Source: Insulibacter thermoxylanivorax (GTDB lineage Bacteria > Bacillota > Bacilli > Paenibacillales > DA-C8). Taken from it: a stretch of 64,000 nt of DNA. This document shows positions 8,922-18,358 of the stretch, one piece after another. The stretch's first letter is position 1; each line of letters starts with the position of its first letter. The stretch covers positions 41,817-105,816 of the forward strand of contig NZ_BMAQ01000008.1 in NCBI RefSeq assembly GCF_015472005.1. The letters run 5' to 3'. The translations under genes were made by a program, and so were the position numbers. Under the pieces are notes generated by a model. It did no database searches. It worked only from the letters and a program-made list of their open reading frames with translations, and was not told the DNA's origin.

Positions 8922-10628
8922 ATGAGGGATACTCATCGGAAGGGGACGCTGGCTGCTGATCGGCGGGAAGAGATTCTGGAGCGTATGGCGCAGGAGGAGC
9001 TGGATCTCCTCGTCATCGGCGGCGGTATCACGGGAGCGGGGATCGCTTGGGATGCTGCGGTGCGAGGCATGTCCGTCGGGCTGATCGAGATGAGGGATTT
9101 TGCCTTCGGAACGAGCAGCCGATCGACGAAATTGGTGCATGGCGGGCTTCGTTATCTAAAGCAGGGAGAATGGAAGCTCGTGCGCGAGGTTGGACGGGAA
9201 CGGAAGCTCTTGCATAAGCGCCTTCCGCATCTCATTAGGCCTGTGCCGATGCTGCTTCCCGTGTATAAGGGCGGGACGTACGGCTATTATACGAGCAGCC
9301 TGGGGATCTGGCTGTACGATTGGCTGGCCGGGGTGGAGAAGAGCGAACGCCGCCGGATGCTGGACCGGAAGGAGACGCTGAGGCTTGAGCCGCTGCTGCA
9401 ACAGGAAGGTCTGCGCGGCGCCGGGCTATATTACGAATACACAACCGATGACGCGCGGCTGACGATCGAGATCATCAAGTCGGCGGTGCTGCATGGCGTT
9501 CTGGCTTGTAACTATGTGCAGGCGGTGGATTTTCTCTATAAGCGGAGCAGGCTGATCGGCGTGCAAGTCCAGGATCAGTTAAGCGGGCGGCGTTATTCTC
9601 TGTATGCGCGCAGGATCGTCAATGCAGCGGGACCGTGGGTGGATCATCTGCGGCGGCTGGATCAGTCCCTGACAGGCAAGCAGCTGCGTCTGACCAAGGG
9701 GGTCCATCTAGTCGTTGATCATGGGCGCCTGCCGATCCGGCAAGCGGTTTATTTTGATGCGCCGGATGGTCGGATGATCTTCGCGATCCCCCGCGGCGCG
9801 AAGACTTATATCGGGACAACGGATACGGAGTATGACGGTGATCCCGCTGAGCCCAGGGTTGCGGCGGAGGATGCCGCGTATCTCCTCGAAGCGGTGAACC
9901 GCGTCTTCCCTGAAGCCGAACTTGCGGCAGCGGATATCGAGTCCGGCTGGGCGGGGCTGAGACCGCTCATCCACGAGCCGGGCAAGCGTCCCTCGGAGAT
10001 CTCCCGCAAGGATGAGATCTTCCTCGCTCCCTCGGGTCTGATCTCGATCGCCGGCGGCAAGCTGACGGGCTTCCGCAAGATGGCGAAGAAAGTCGTCAAC
10101 CTCGTCGCCATGCAGCTGGAGGAGGAATACGGTCCGATCTATCCGCCCTGCACGACGGACCGCATCGCCGTCAGCGGCGGACCGGCTCCGGGCGCTGAGG
10201 ATGAATCAGCTGCAGCTGTGGAGCAGAAGATGATCGAGTGTGCCGCGTCTCTTGGCATATCCGAAGGCGATGCGCGGGATCTGTGGTCGCGGTATGGGGT
10301 GAATATGCAGCGGGTTCTTGATCTGTATCGGGAACAGCCCGGATCCGAAAGGCAGCAAGATGGGCAGCGGCAGAGAGAAGATCGGCTGCTTGCGGCGGAA
10401 GTGCTCTACTGCATCGACGAGGAGATGACGCTCAGTGCGCTGGATTTCCTCCTGCGGAGAACGGGCTGGCTGCTCTTCGATCGCAAGCGGGCAGAGGGGG
10501 CAGTCGATGCGGTGATCCGCGTGCTCGCCCGGCGATTGGGCTGGGATGAGGCGAGATGTGCTTCAGAGCGGGAGCTTGTGCGCAAGGAACTGTCCGATAT
10601 TGTGCAGATCTCAAGGAATCGTATATGA
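8922..10628 (+). CDS. glpD: Aerobic glycerol-3-phosphate dehydrogenase GlpD
   Basis: A 568-residue FAD-dependent, membrane-associated enzyme that oxidises sn-glycerol 3-phosphate to dihydroxyacetone phosphate and passes electrons to quinone. The FAD-binding Rossmann motif GGGITGAG is at 33-40, followed by TSSRSTKLVHGGLRYL, the family signature after the dinucleotide fold. GIWLYDWLAG and FAIPRGAKTYIGTTDTEYDG are further GlpD motifs. The C-terminal alpha-helical domain is present. ATG 8922 follows GGGAGG by 8 nt. A TATAAT box lies at 8847-8852 after a run of T, but no good -35 was found. No glpF, glpK or glpP is adjacent in this window. Confidence 0.95.
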   Translation: MRDTHRKGTLAADRREEILERMAQEELDLLVIGGGITGAGIAWDAAVRGMSVGLIEMRDFAFGTSSRSTKLVHGGLRYLKQGEWKLVREVGRERKLLHKRLPHLIRPVPMLLPVYKGGTYGYYTSSLGIWLYDWLAGVEKSERRRMLDRKETLRLEPLLQQEGLRGAGLYYEYTTDDARLTIEIIKSAVLHGVLACNYVQAVDFLYKRSRLIGVQVQDQLSGRRYSLYARRIVNAAGPWVDHLRRLDQSLTGKQLRLTKGVHLVVDHGRLPIRQAVYFDAPDGRMIFAIPRGAKTYIGTTDTEYDGDPAEPRVAAEDAAYLLEAVNRVFPEAELAAADIESGWAGLRPLIHEPGKRPSEISRKDEIFLAPSGLISIAGGKLTGFRKMAKKVVNLVAMQLEEEYGPIYPPCTTDRIAVSGGPAPGAEDESAAAVEQKMIECAASLGISEGDARDLWSRYGVNMQRVLDLYREQPGSERQQDGQRQREDRLLAAEVLYCIDEEMTLSALDFLLRRTGWLLFDRKRAEGAVDAVIRVLARRLGWDEARCASERELVRKELSDIVQISRNRI

Positions 10629-10801
10629 TAGGATCATGTTATGATAGTACAATTGTAAGAGAAAGGCAAGATGATCAAGATTATGGCAACAGGCAACATT
10701 ATAAAAATTATGGCAACATTATAAAGTTATATGCAAGCAAGGTTTATGGAAAGCAAGGTTATCTGGAAGGCAAGACTTCGTGACAGCGTGGAGGTGGCGG
10801 T

Positions 10802-11479
10802 ATGCCCGAGATCATCATCGATACGACGACGATCATCAGCCGATTATTGCTCTCTGCTTTGCTCGGCGGCATGATCGGCTGGGAGCGGGAGCGGAGGAAC
10901 AAGCAAGCCGGCTTGAAGACGCATCTGCTTGTCTCCCTGGGTTCGTCGCTCATCATGTTGACGTCCATCTACGGCTTCGATCCGGCGAGGCTGGCTGCAC
11001 AGGTCGTCAGCGGCATCGGTTTCCTCGGTGCAGGGGCGATCCTGCGCCGCTCGGATAAGGTGATCTCCGGCCTGACGACGGCTGCTACGCTGTGGGTGGC
11101 CGCGGCGATCGGTTTAAGCGTCGGCTCCGGCTTCTATGTTCCGGCGGTGGCCGTTACGCTGCTCGTCCTGCTCAGCACGCTGCTCTTGAACCGCTTCGAG
11201 ATGCGCTATCTGGCCTTCAGGCGGTCGGGCAGCCTGCGCATCCACATGGTGACTGAAGAACGCCTGACGTCTCTGGATCAGGTCACCTCCATCCTCGAGC
11301 AGGCGAGGCTGAAGATCGAGAAGGTGCACATTACCGATGAGACCGCGGATCAGGATCAGCGGCATCTGATGCTGGAGTTTCAAGTATATGCCGTCAGCGG
11401 CAAACAATTTAACCAGCTGTTCGAAGCGCTCTGGAAAGTGGAGGGCATCCGCGATATTCGCATGAATTGGCGCGATTAA
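10802..11479 (+). CDS. MgtC/SapB family membrane protein
   Basis: A 225-residue membrane protein. Residues 1-140 hold the MgtC/SapB module with four or five helices and the signatures LLGGMIGWERERRNKQAGLKT (shortened here: GGMIGWERE), SGIGFLGAGAI and TTAATLWVAAAIGL. The C-terminal 80 residues form the soluble ACT-like tail of the long MgtC type. Family members affect Mg2+ homeostasis or membrane ATP synthase and are linked to low-Mg2+ growth; they are not proven transporters. GTGGAGGTGG lies just before ATG 10802. The short leader holds repeated TTATGGCAACATTATAAA-like pieces but no M-box was recognised. Confidence 0.88.
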   Translation: MPEIIIDTTTIISRLLLSALLGGMIGWERERRNKQAGLKTHLLVSLGSSLIMLTSIYGFDPARLAAQVVSGIGFLGAGAILRRSDKVISGLTTAATLWVAAAIGLSVGSGFYVPAVAVTLLVLLSTLLLNRFEMRYLAFRRSGSLRIHMVTEERLTSLDQVTSILEQARLKIEKVHITDETADQDQRHLMLEFQVYAVSGKQFNQLFEALWKVEGIRDIRMNWRD

Positions 11480-11633
11480 TCCGTGTTCAGCTCCGGGACT
11501 GTACATGGCCCGCGATTTGTAATATGGGATCGTTTAAGATACATTTAATCTAGGCGGTCTATCGCGGATCTGCATCAGCAGCAGATGAAGCAGGATTCGC
11601 CTTGCAAACTTTACATGATGCGGGAGTGCGACT

Positions 11634-12857
11634 ATGAACAATAAAGCAGTCATACTCGGATGCAATTATTATATCGGACTCAGCGTGATTCGCTGTCTGG
11701 GTGTTCACGGCATCCATACGGTAGCGGTGGATTATTCTGATGATCAAGCCTATGGCGCCAGGTCCAAATATGTATCTGAACGTTTGATATCGCCCCATTA
11801 TCAGGAAGATGAACGGGCGTTTGTTGATTTTCTCATCGATTATGCGAAGAAGCAAAGTGCACCGCCGGTGCTGTTCCCCTGCCATGACAACTATGTCGAG
11901 GTGATCGACCGGTATCTGCCTGAGCTCAAGAAGTACTATCTGATCCCTCAGACCGAACAAGGCCTCTATACGAAGTTGATGAATAAGGAATCGCTGGAGC
12001 GCTTGGCGAAGCAGCACGGCGTCGCTGTGCCTGAGACGGTGCGGCCGGAGGAGCCGGATTTTCGGGTGAAGGTGGATCAGCTGATCGGCTTCCCTTGCAT
12101 CGTCAAACCCGTCGATTCACCGGCGTTCGTGGCGGTGTTCCGGCGCAAGATCTTCAAAGTACATAACCATGAGGAATTAACGGAAGCATTGGAGAAGGTG
12201 AAGCAGGCGGGGCTGGAAGTGATCGTGCAGCGGATCATCCCCGGCTTTGATGATCACATGCATACCTTCGATGCGTATCTGAATCAGGAAGGTAAGGTGA
12301 CCCACTGGGTAACCTGTCAGAAATACCGTCAATACCCGATCAACTTCGGCGCCTCCGTCTACACCCGGCAGAAGGTGGTGCCGGAGCTGTATGAGATCGG
12401 TGCGAAGTTCCTCGAAGCCGTCGGCTTCAAGGGATTCATCGAGATCGAGTTCAAAAAAGACGCCGAAACCGGCAAGTTCTATCTGATCGAGTGCAACGTG
12501 CGCATGACGAACTTCAACCATATGCTGTATAAGATCGGGTTGAACTTCCCTTATATCACCTACCGCGAATTGACGGGCGATCCGCTCCCGCCGCAGGCGA
12601 TTCGCGAAGAGACGAACACCGTGTTCTGGTATCTGTATGAAGATCTGTTAGCTGTGCGCGATTATCTGCGGACGAAGCAGCTGACCCTTGGACAAGTCCT
12701 GCGCACGCTGAAGCTCCGCAAGGTAGAGGCGATCTGGGACCCGCAGGATCCGAAGCCGGCCTTCGCCTTCGCCGGGATCATCGCCGGCAAAGTGCTTCGC
12801 AAACTGCGCCTTAAGCCGGCTCGCCGCATCGCGCAGAAGTCGGCAAGGAAGGGATGA
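11634..12857 (+). CDS. ATP-grasp carboxylate-amine ligase (D-aspartate ligase-like)
   Basis: A 407-residue cytosolic ATP-grasp enzyme that joins a carboxylate and an amine through an acyl phosphate. The N-terminal pre-ATP-grasp fold begins AVILGCNYYIGLSVIR; the central ATP-binding part includes CIVKPVDSPA; the metal-binding end is LIECNVRM, fitting the ExNxR pattern. Its general layout resembles D-aspartate ligases that attach D-Asp to peptidoglycan stems, but substrate cannot be read from sequence. It is followed after 5 nt by a MurE-like ligase and then by an Asp/Glu racemase, which supports a pathway using a D-amino acid in a muropeptide-like product. ATG 11634 has a weak GGGAG site upstream. 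Confidence 0.82.
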   Translation: MNNKAVILGCNYYIGLSVIRCLGVHGIHTVAVDYSDDQAYGARSKYVSERLISPHYQEDERAFVDFLIDYAKKQSAPPVLFPCHDNYVEVIDRYLPELKKYYLIPQTEQGLYTKLMNKESLERLAKQHGVAVPETVRPEEPDFRVKVDQLIGFPCIVKPVDSPAFVAVFRRKIFKVHNHEELTEALEKVKQAGLEVIVQRIIPGFDDHMHTFDAYLNQEGKVTHWVTCQKYRQYPINFGASVYTRQKVVPELYEIGAKFLEAVGFKGFIEIEFKKDAETGKFYLIECNVRMTNFNHMLYKIGLNFPYITYRELTGDPLPPQAIREETNTVFWYLYEDLLAVRDYLRTKQLTLGQVLRTLKLRKVEAIWDPQDPKPAFAFAGIIAGKVLRKLRLKPARRIAQKSARKG

Positions 12858-12862
12858 TCGGG

Positions 12863-14353
12863 ATGCAGCTCAGCGATCTGTTGCAAGGTTTGACCTATGA
12901 GCGGATCAAGGGGACCTTGGAACGCACGGTGTCGCATATCGCCTATGATTCGCGGGAAGTCCAAGCGGGCAGCCTGTTCGTCGCCATCACGGGCTTCACC
13001 GTCGATGGACACCGCTATATCCCCGATGCCATCCGCCGCGGTGCCGAGGTCATCCTCATCGAGCAGCCCGTCGCTATCGCCGATGACGTCACTGTGCTGC
13101 AAGTGCAGGATACAAGATATGCACTGGCACGGCTGGCTGCCAACTTCTATAATCAGCCGACGGATATGCTCAATCTCATCGGCGTGACGGGCACGAACGG
13201 TAAGACCTCGATCACTTACTTCGTGAAATCGATCTTCGAGCAGGCGCACCGCTCCGTCGGCGTGATCGGGACGATCGGCACCTTGATCGGCGGCCAGCTG
13301 CGGAAGAACAAGAATCCGACCACGCCGGAGGCGCTGGAACTGCAGCAGATCTTCCATGAGATGGCGGACGCAGGCATCATGAACTGCGTGATGGAGGTCT
13401 CCTCCCATGCTCTCAGCTTGGATAGGGTCGCCTGCAGCCGCTTCCGCACGGCGATCTTCACGAATCTTACGCCGGATCATCTGGAGCTGCACCGCAGCAT
13501 GGATGAGTACTATGCGGCTAAGGCGCGCTTGTTCAAGATGGCCGAGGATTACAACATCGTGAATATCGATGACCCATACGGCCGCCGGCTGTGCGAAGAG
13601 GCTGCGAACTTCCCTGCAAACTTCCCGGCCAGACTTATCACCTACGGCATCGAGCAGCCTGCGGACGTCTATGCGACGGAGATCGAGCTGACGGCGGATT
13701 ACACGACCTATACGGCGCATACGCCGGCGGACAGCTTCCCCGTGAAGGTCCAGCTGCCCGGGCTCATCTATGTTTACAACAGCTTAGCGGCGATCGCATG
13801 CGCCTATGCCAACGGCATCGACCCCGGCGATATTCAACAGGGCATCGAGGCCGTGCAAGGCATACAAGGACGCATGGAGGTCGTGTATCAGACGGACGAT
13901 TACAAGGTCGTCGTGGACTTCGCCCATACGGAGGACAGTCTAGAGAAGGCGATCACGACGCTGAAGCCTTTCACGAAGGGACGGCTGATCGTCGTCTTCG
14001 GCGTCTATGCAGCGCCGGGTGAACTCGGCCTGAGCAAGCGGCGCGGCATGGGCAAGGTGGCAGCCCGCTTGGCGGATCTGTCTGTGGTCACCACGGATAA
14101 CCCGAAGGAGCAGGATCCCAAGGCGATCATCGCTGATGTGGCCGCTGCGATCGAAGAGGAGGGCGGCCGTTATACGGCGATCGTTGACCGGCGTGAAGCG
14201 ATTCGCCATGCCGTCGAGATCTGTCGTCCAGGCGATGTGATCCTGATCGCCGGCAAAGGCCATGAACGAACGCAGGTCATCGGCAAGGAAGAGATTCCCT
14301 TCCACGAAGCCGAGATCGTAAGAGAGGCGTTCCAGGAGCTTGGCAAGGAGTAA
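12863..14353 (+). CDS. MurE-like UDP-MurNAc-tripeptide ligase
   Basis: A 496-residue Mur ligase. The ATP motif GTNGKTS places the P-loop lysine at 114. NPTTPEALELQ, EVSSHALSLDRV and TNLTPDHLELH, then AAKARLF (carbamylated lysine region), match MurE rather than MurC, D or F. The amino-acid specificity loop reads DNPK at 412-415, instead of the DNPR of meso-diaminopimelate enzymes or the DNPA of lysine enzymes. ATG 12863 has GGAAGGG 9 nt upstream and gives the usual MurE N-terminus (MQLSDLL); an earlier ATG at 12854 overlaps the ligase stop. Being away from any mur/dcw cluster and beside a second ligase and a racemase, it may be a specialised paralogue rather than the housekeeping MurE. Confidence 0.87.
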   Translation: MQLSDLLQGLTYERIKGTLERTVSHIAYDSREVQAGSLFVAITGFTVDGHRYIPDAIRRGAEVILIEQPVAIADDVTVLQVQDTRYALARLAANFYNQPTDMLNLIGVTGTNGKTSITYFVKSIFEQAHRSVGVIGTIGTLIGGQLRKNKNPTTPEALELQQIFHEMADAGIMNCVMEVSSHALSLDRVACSRFRTAIFTNLTPDHLELHRSMDEYYAAKARLFKMAEDYNIVNIDDPYGRRLCEEAANFPANFPARLITYGIEQPADVYATEIELTADYTTYTAHTPADSFPVKVQLPGLIYVYNSLAAIACAYANGIDPGDIQQGIEAVQGIQGRMEVVYQTDDYKVVVDFAHTEDSLEKAITTLKPFTKGRLIVVFGVYAAPGELGLSKRRGMGKVAARLADLSVVTTDNPKEQDPKAIIADVAAAIEEEGGRYTAIVDRREAIRHAVEICRPGDVILIAGKGHERTQVIGKEEIPFHEAEIVREAFQELGKE

Positions 14354-14379
14354 GCTTGACCAGCTTATGCGCTTATGAG

Positions 14380-14408
14380 ATGGTGCGCTGTCTTCTGGAC
14401 AGCGCCAT
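14380..14408 (+). other. Intercistronic hairpin
   Basis: GCGCTGTC pairs with GACAGCGC, extended by ATGG/CCAT with one bulge. It lies between the MurE-like and racemase genes with only a weak U tail, so it may lower read-through or protect the transcript rather than end it. Confidence 0.5.
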
Positions 14409-14559
14409 ACTTGCCTATCCATAGGCTTGACTCCGCAGTGCGCGGCAGGCATCCGGCCGGCTGCCCTGCGGAGCGGCATGTTCTAAGGGATGCTGCTCAG
14501 GACAGCGGCCGCAAGTCGGTGCAGCAACGCCCTTGAATCTAGATCTTGGAGGTCTTAAC

Positions 14560-15276
14560 GTGGCATACGAACGCTTGGGTGTCATCGGAGGGATGGGCCC
14601 GAAGGCGACGGCTGTATTTTTCGATAAGGTGATCGAGCGTACAGCTGCGAATCGGGACCAGGAACACCTCGATATGATCATATTGAATCACGCATCATTG
14701 CCGGATCGCACGGAGGTGATCCTCAATGGGCAGAGGGAGCGCTTCCTGGAAGCGGTGAGGCAGGATCTAGAGCTGTTGGAATACGCCGGCGTCGGACATA
14801 TCGCGATCCCGTGCAATACTTCCCATTATTTCTATCAGGAGATGCAGGCGATGACGCGCGTGCCGATCATCAATATGGTCGAGGAGACGTTGGACGAGAT
14901 CTGCAGAACCTACGGAGAACGCAGCAAGATCGGCATCATGGCGACGGACGGTACGATCCTGAGCGGCGTATATGAGCGGAGCTGTTTGGCGAAGGGGCTG
15001 GAGCTTGTCAAGCCGGAGCCGAAGATCCAAGATCAGATCATGGGCATCATCTATCAGGTGAAGCGCGAGCTGGCTGCGGATGTTGCGAAGGTCGAAGCGA
15101 TCGTCCGCCATTTTGTCCAGGAACATCAATGCGACTGCGTCATCCTTGCATGCACGGAATTGTCCTGCATCCCGCTCAGTGAAGAAACCGCGCGATATTG
15201 CATCGATGCCATGGACGTCCTCGTTCGGCGTTCGATTGAGCTGTCGGGGAAGCAAGTTCGATCGGATCGAGCATGA
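14560..15276 (+). CDS. Aspartate/glutamate racemase family protein
   Basis: A 238-residue cofactor-independent racemase of the Asp/Glu/hydantoin superfamily, cytosolic. Both catalytic cysteines are in place: IPCNTSHYF in the N-terminal half and ILACTELSCI in the C-terminal half, and the start has GVIGGMGPKAT. These features fit aspartate racemase, which makes D-Asp. GTG 14560 is chosen because GGAGG lies 7 nt upstream; a TTG start at 14533 would overlap that site. It is third in the ligase cassette, about 200 bp after the MurE-like gene, and closes with a strong terminator. The likely job is to supply the D-amino acid used by the ATP-grasp ligase. Confidence 0.88.
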   Translation: MAYERLGVIGGMGPKATAVFFDKVIERTAANRDQEHLDMIILNHASLPDRTEVILNGQRERFLEAVRQDLELLEYAGVGHIAIPCNTSHYFYQEMQAMTRVPIINMVEETLDEICRTYGERSKIGIMATDGTILSGVYERSCLAKGLELVKPEPKIQDQIMGIIYQVKRELAADVAKVEAIVRHFVQEHQCDCVILACTELSCIPLSEETARYCIDAMDVLVRRSIELSGKQVRSDRA

Positions 15277-15300
15277 ACCATAAAATCGAGCATGAACTAT

Positions 15301-15338
15301 AAAAAAGAAGCACGAGGCATGCGCTCGTGCTTTTTTTG
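15301..15338 (+). terminator. Rho-independent terminator after the racemase
   Basis: A perfect GCACGAG/CTCGTGC stem is flanked by A6 on the left and followed by T7 on the right. It ends the ligase/MurE/racemase cassette. Confidence 0.93.
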
Positions 15339-15437
15339 GTGCCCAGTGCGGGCGCAGGCAGGTTCAGCTTCCAACAGACAAAATAGGCGGCAGCCCAACA
15401 GGTTCATACAGGTATAGGAAGAAGCCTTTTTAGCGAA

Positions 15438-15515
15438 TTTTATCCTATATAAAACAAAAAATGCCCGATCAGATTTCTCCGTTTACTTTCGGTCCTGCCT
15501 ATTATTAGGACAAAA
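15438..15515. repeat. Two TTTTGTCC-type repeat elements in opposite orientation
   Basis: TTTTATCCTATATAAAACAAAA-like sequence starts at 15438 on the plus strand, and TTTTGTCCTAATAAT starts at 15515 on the minus strand. Both belong to the family seen five times at 51442-51676. Here they surround the terminator of the minus-strand small membrane gene. Confidence 0.6.
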
Positions 15516-15531
15516 CCTGCCGATCGGGCAT
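15455..15531 (-). terminator. Terminator of the minus-strand small membrane protein gene
   Basis: On the minus strand GATGCCCGATC pairs with GATCGGGCAT across a loop of about 50 nt, followed by a T-rich tail (ATTTTTTGTTTT). The long loop is unusual and includes a TTTTGTCC repeat element. Confidence 0.65.
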
Positions 15532-15578
15532 CAGCCCCTCCTTATCGCTCAGCTTCATAATAGCTTCACGCTTCACTA

Positions 15579-15770
15579 TTAACGGCGCTGTTTGCTCTGT
15601 CTGCGGAAATAGATGAACGTGATCACTCCCGCGATGATCATGATCAGATAGCCCAAGTTCTCGGCTTGTAATTCGGGCATGCCTGCCATCATCGCGATCG
15701 TCTGGCTCAAGGTCTTCGCCGTGTATGCGACCAAGATCAGCATGATCGGCCGGATGTAATTAAACCGCAA
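15579..15770 (-). CDS. Small two-helix membrane protein, unknown function
   Basis: A 63-residue hydrophobic protein with two predicted helices (IRPIMLILVAYTAK and GYLIMIIAGVITFIYF) and a basic tail (RRQSKQRR). TTG start (complement of 15768-15770), with AAAGGAGAG about 9 nt upstream, is the only well-placed start. It is monocistronic, with its own downstream hairpin. The family is not recognised. The good ribosome site and terminator support it as a real gene. Confidence 0.65.
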   Translation of the reverse strand: MRFNYIRPIMLILVAYTAKTLSQTIAMMAGMPELQAENLGYLIMIIAGVITFIYFRRQSKQRR

Positions 15771-15890
15771 GGCGTCATCTCTCCTTTAACTTAACAAATC
15801 CCGTATGAGAACCTCATGCTTGTAAGGCAAGGCTCTTAAGAGTTCCCCGCTGCGAGTCTCATCTTAAAGTCTCTTCCTAAGCCTATACCT

Positions 15891-15932
15891 AAGTCTAATT
15901 CCTAAAGTCTAATTCCTAAAGTCTAATTCCTA
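15891..15932. repeat. Three exact 14-bp tandem repeats in the pectate lyase upstream region
   Basis: AAGTCTAATTCCTA occurs three times head-to-tail, with one or two degenerate copies just before it (15866-15890). The remaining part of 15771-16190 holds a TATAAT box at 16086-16091 without a clear -35, and no other gene. Confidence 0.8.
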
Positions 15933-16190
15933 AGGGGCTCTTACGAAGGGTCTCTTATTAATGTAACTGAATGGGCAGCAAAATACCAACTTTTCATCGG
16001 CAGATCGTGTATCGATGAGCGATGATCTCGGATTTTTGAAACTAGGATCACTGATATTTAAATTCTCTGCTCTATCAAATCTTCCTATAATGGAAGAAGA
16101 TTGATAGATTGACAGGAGGTGAGCGAATCGGGGGGAGGTTGGAATGTGGAGAAGCGTGACGAACGAAGGTGAAAAATTAAAGGAGGAATC

Positions 16191-18077
16191 ATGATGACGA
16201 TGTCGATTCCGCGAAAATTGTTCGCAATGGTGCTAAGTCTGGCGCTGGCCGCATCTTTGGTGTTGATCTCATCACAGACCCAAGCCCATGCGGCTGTTCT
16301 GTTCAGCGACAACTTCAATGACGGCAACGCCAACGGCTGGACGCCGCAGAGCAACTACAACGATTGGACCATCGTCTCGGACAACGGCAATTATGTCTAT
16401 TATTCATCCAGCACAAGTGAAGGCAGGACCTCCGCGGGCAGCCAGTCCTGGACCAACTACACCGTGGAAGCCAAGATGAAAGTGGAGTCCTTCAACGGTT
16501 CGAACCGGGCATACCTCGCCGGCCGTTATCAGGACGGCAACAACTACTATGCCGCATCGCTGACCGGGGGCAATAAGCTCGAGCTGCGCAAGAAGGTGAA
16601 TGGCAGCACGACGAATCTGGCCAGCAAGTCGTATGCGCTGCAGACGGGAACTTGGTATACGGTGAAGCTGGAGCTCTCGGGCAATACGATCAAGATGTAT
16701 GTGAACGGCAATCTCGAACTGCAGGCTACGGACAACAGCCTGACTCATGGGGCGATTGGTCTTGTCGGATACAAGACCCAGGTCAAATATGATGATATCG
16801 TCGTCAGCGACGATGGCAGCGGCGCAGGTCCTGGTGATCCGGGCGATCCCGGAGATCCCGATCCGCAGGTGCCTGCTCCTCCGGAATCGGTACAAGCCAG
16901 CGCCGGCAATGGACAAGTCTCCCTCAGTTGGTCTGCAGTGGGCAATGCGGACAGCTACAAGGTGAAGCGCTCGACCTCTCCGGGAGGACCCTACAGCCAG
17001 ATCGCAGCAGGGCTGACGAACACCTATTACATGGATACCAGCGTGAGCAATGGCACGACTTACTACTATGTCATCACCGCGGTGAATGCTGCCGGAGAGA
17101 GCGGCCATTCCCAACAGGCGGGTGCAACGCCGCAGGGCTCTTCGGGCGGCGGCAGCGGCAACCGCTGGGCAGGCTATATGGGCTTCGCGACGTTGAACGG
17201 CGGCACAACAGGCGGTGAAGGCGGAACGGTCGTGTACGTCAGCACGGGCACCGAGCTGCAGAATGCGCTGAAGAACAAAGACCCGAATACGCCGCTGACC
17301 ATCTATGTGAACGGAGTGATCACGCCGAGCAATTCATCGGACAGCAAGATCAATGTCAAGGATGTCAGCGATGTCTCGATCCTCGGTGCAGGCAAGTACG
17401 GTGAACTGAACGGCATCGGGATTAAGATCACCCGGGCAAGCAACATCATCATCCAGAACCTGAAGATTCACCATGTGAACACAGGGGATAAGGACGGCAT
17501 CAGCATCGAAGGGCCGGCCAACAATATCTGGATCGACCACAACGAGATCTATGCCAGCTTGGATGTGCACAAGGACTATTATGACGGCTTGCTCGATGTG
17601 AAGAAAAATGCCGAATACATCACCATCTCCTACAACTATCTCCATGACAGCTGGAAGACGTCCCTCGTAGGATCTTCTGACAGCGACAACTACGACCGCA
17701 AGATCACCTATCATCACAACCGCTTCGAGAACATCAACTCCCGCGGTCCGCTGTTCCGCTTCGGGCAAGGTCATCTGTTCAACAATTACTACAATAATAT
17801 CATCGATACGGGCATTAACTCGCGCATGGGTGCAAGACTTCGCATCGAGCACAATGTGTTCGAGAATTCCAAGGACCCGATCGTCACGATGTACAGCCAA
17901 GAAGAAGGTTACTGGCATGTGGTCAATAATCTGTATATCAACAGCACTGGCAATATGCCGACTACGTCGACGGTGAACTACACGCCGCCGTACAGTTACA
18001 CATTAGATCCTGTACAGAATGTCAAAAATATCGTGCTGCAAAATGCGGGAGCAGGCAAGATCGATACTTCACGATAA
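16191..18077 (+). CDS. Secreted modular pectate lyase, PL1, with LamG-like and FnIII domains
   Basis: A 628-residue extracellular enzyme that cleaves pectate by beta-elimination. The signal peptide covers about 1-34 (cleavage near AHA-A). Residues 36-206 form a jelly-roll (LamG/DUF1080-like) sugar-binding type domain, a Gly/Asp/Pro linker follows, then a fibronectin III domain (about 225-315), a Gly/Ser linker, and a PL1 beta-helix from about 323. Lyase motifs include [10 protein letters not shown], the [19 protein letters not shown] region, [10 protein letters not shown], and RGPLFRFG near 517-524 with the catalytic arginine. Where many homologues have DHWK, this has DSWK. AGGAGG precedes ATG 16191; ATG 16194 is equally possible. 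It heads the pectin/rhamnogalacturonan locus. Confidence 0.94.
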   Translation: MMTMSIPRKLFAMVLSLALAASLVLISSQTQAHAAVLFSDNFNDGNANGWTPQSNYNDWTIVSDNGNYVYYSSSTSEGRTSAGSQSWTNYTVEAKMKVESFNGSNRAYLAGRYQDGNNYYAASLTGGNKLELRKKVNGSTTNLASKSYALQTGTWYTVKLELSGNTIKMYVNGNLELQATDNSLTHGAIGLVGYKTQVKYDDIVVSDDGSGAGPGDPGDPGDPDPQVPAPPESVQASAGNGQVSLSWSAVGNADSYKVKRSTSPGGPYSQIAAGLTNTYYMDTSVSNGTTYYYVITAVNAAGESGHSQQAGATPQGSSGGGSGNRWAGYMGFATLNGGTTGGEGGTVVYVSTGTELQNALKNKDPNTPLTIYVNGVITPSNSSDSKINVKDVSDVSILGAGKYGELNGIGIKITRASNIIIQNLKIHHVNTGDKDGISIEGPANNIWIDHNEIYASLDVHKDYYDGLLDVKKNAEYITISYNYLHDSWKTSLVGSSDSDNYDRKITYHHNRFENINSRGPLFRFGQGHLFNNYYNNIIDTGINSRMGARLRIEHNVFENSKDPIVTMYSQEEGYWHVVNNLYINSTGNMPTTSTVNYTPPYSYTLDPVQNVKNIVLQNAGAGKIDTSR

Positions 18078-18122
18078 CGATTCTGGGTCATGATCCGCGT
18101 ATAGGATTCACGGAGAGCATTC

Positions 18123-18170
18123 GGCTGTCCAGACACGCCATGCGTGTTATGGACAGCTTTTTTGCCCTTT
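18123..18170 (+). terminator. Terminator of the pectate lyase gene
   Basis: GCTGTCCA and ACACGC pair with TGCGTGT and TGGACAGC, followed by T6 (18163-18171 region). Confidence 0.9.
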
Positions 18171-18305
18171 GTCGTAATAATGAGCACAAAGCCGCATATA
18201 AAAATGGTTTAACTCTGATGTTGGATCGATTATCATGATAGTAAAGGGATCAGGCAAGGGATCGATCGGATAGACGGAGGAGAAGTGTTTCTTTTTTGCA
18301 CAAGA

Positions 18306-18321
18306 TTAACAACGTTGTTAA
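18306..18321. promoter_or_regulatory. 16-bp perfect palindrome, LacI/GalR-type operator candidate
   Basis: TTAACAACGTTGTTAA is a perfect palindrome with a central CG, like LacI-family operators. It lies 37 bp before the AraC-type gene start. Confidence 0.5.
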
Positions 18322-18358
18322 CCATTCTGAGCATGATCAGGAGGTGAGCCCAAGGATC

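Noticed and set aside
10629..10801. M-box (Mg2+ riboswitch) before the MgtC-like gene
   Set aside because: The leader is short, repeat-rich and shows no M-box motifs or terminator.
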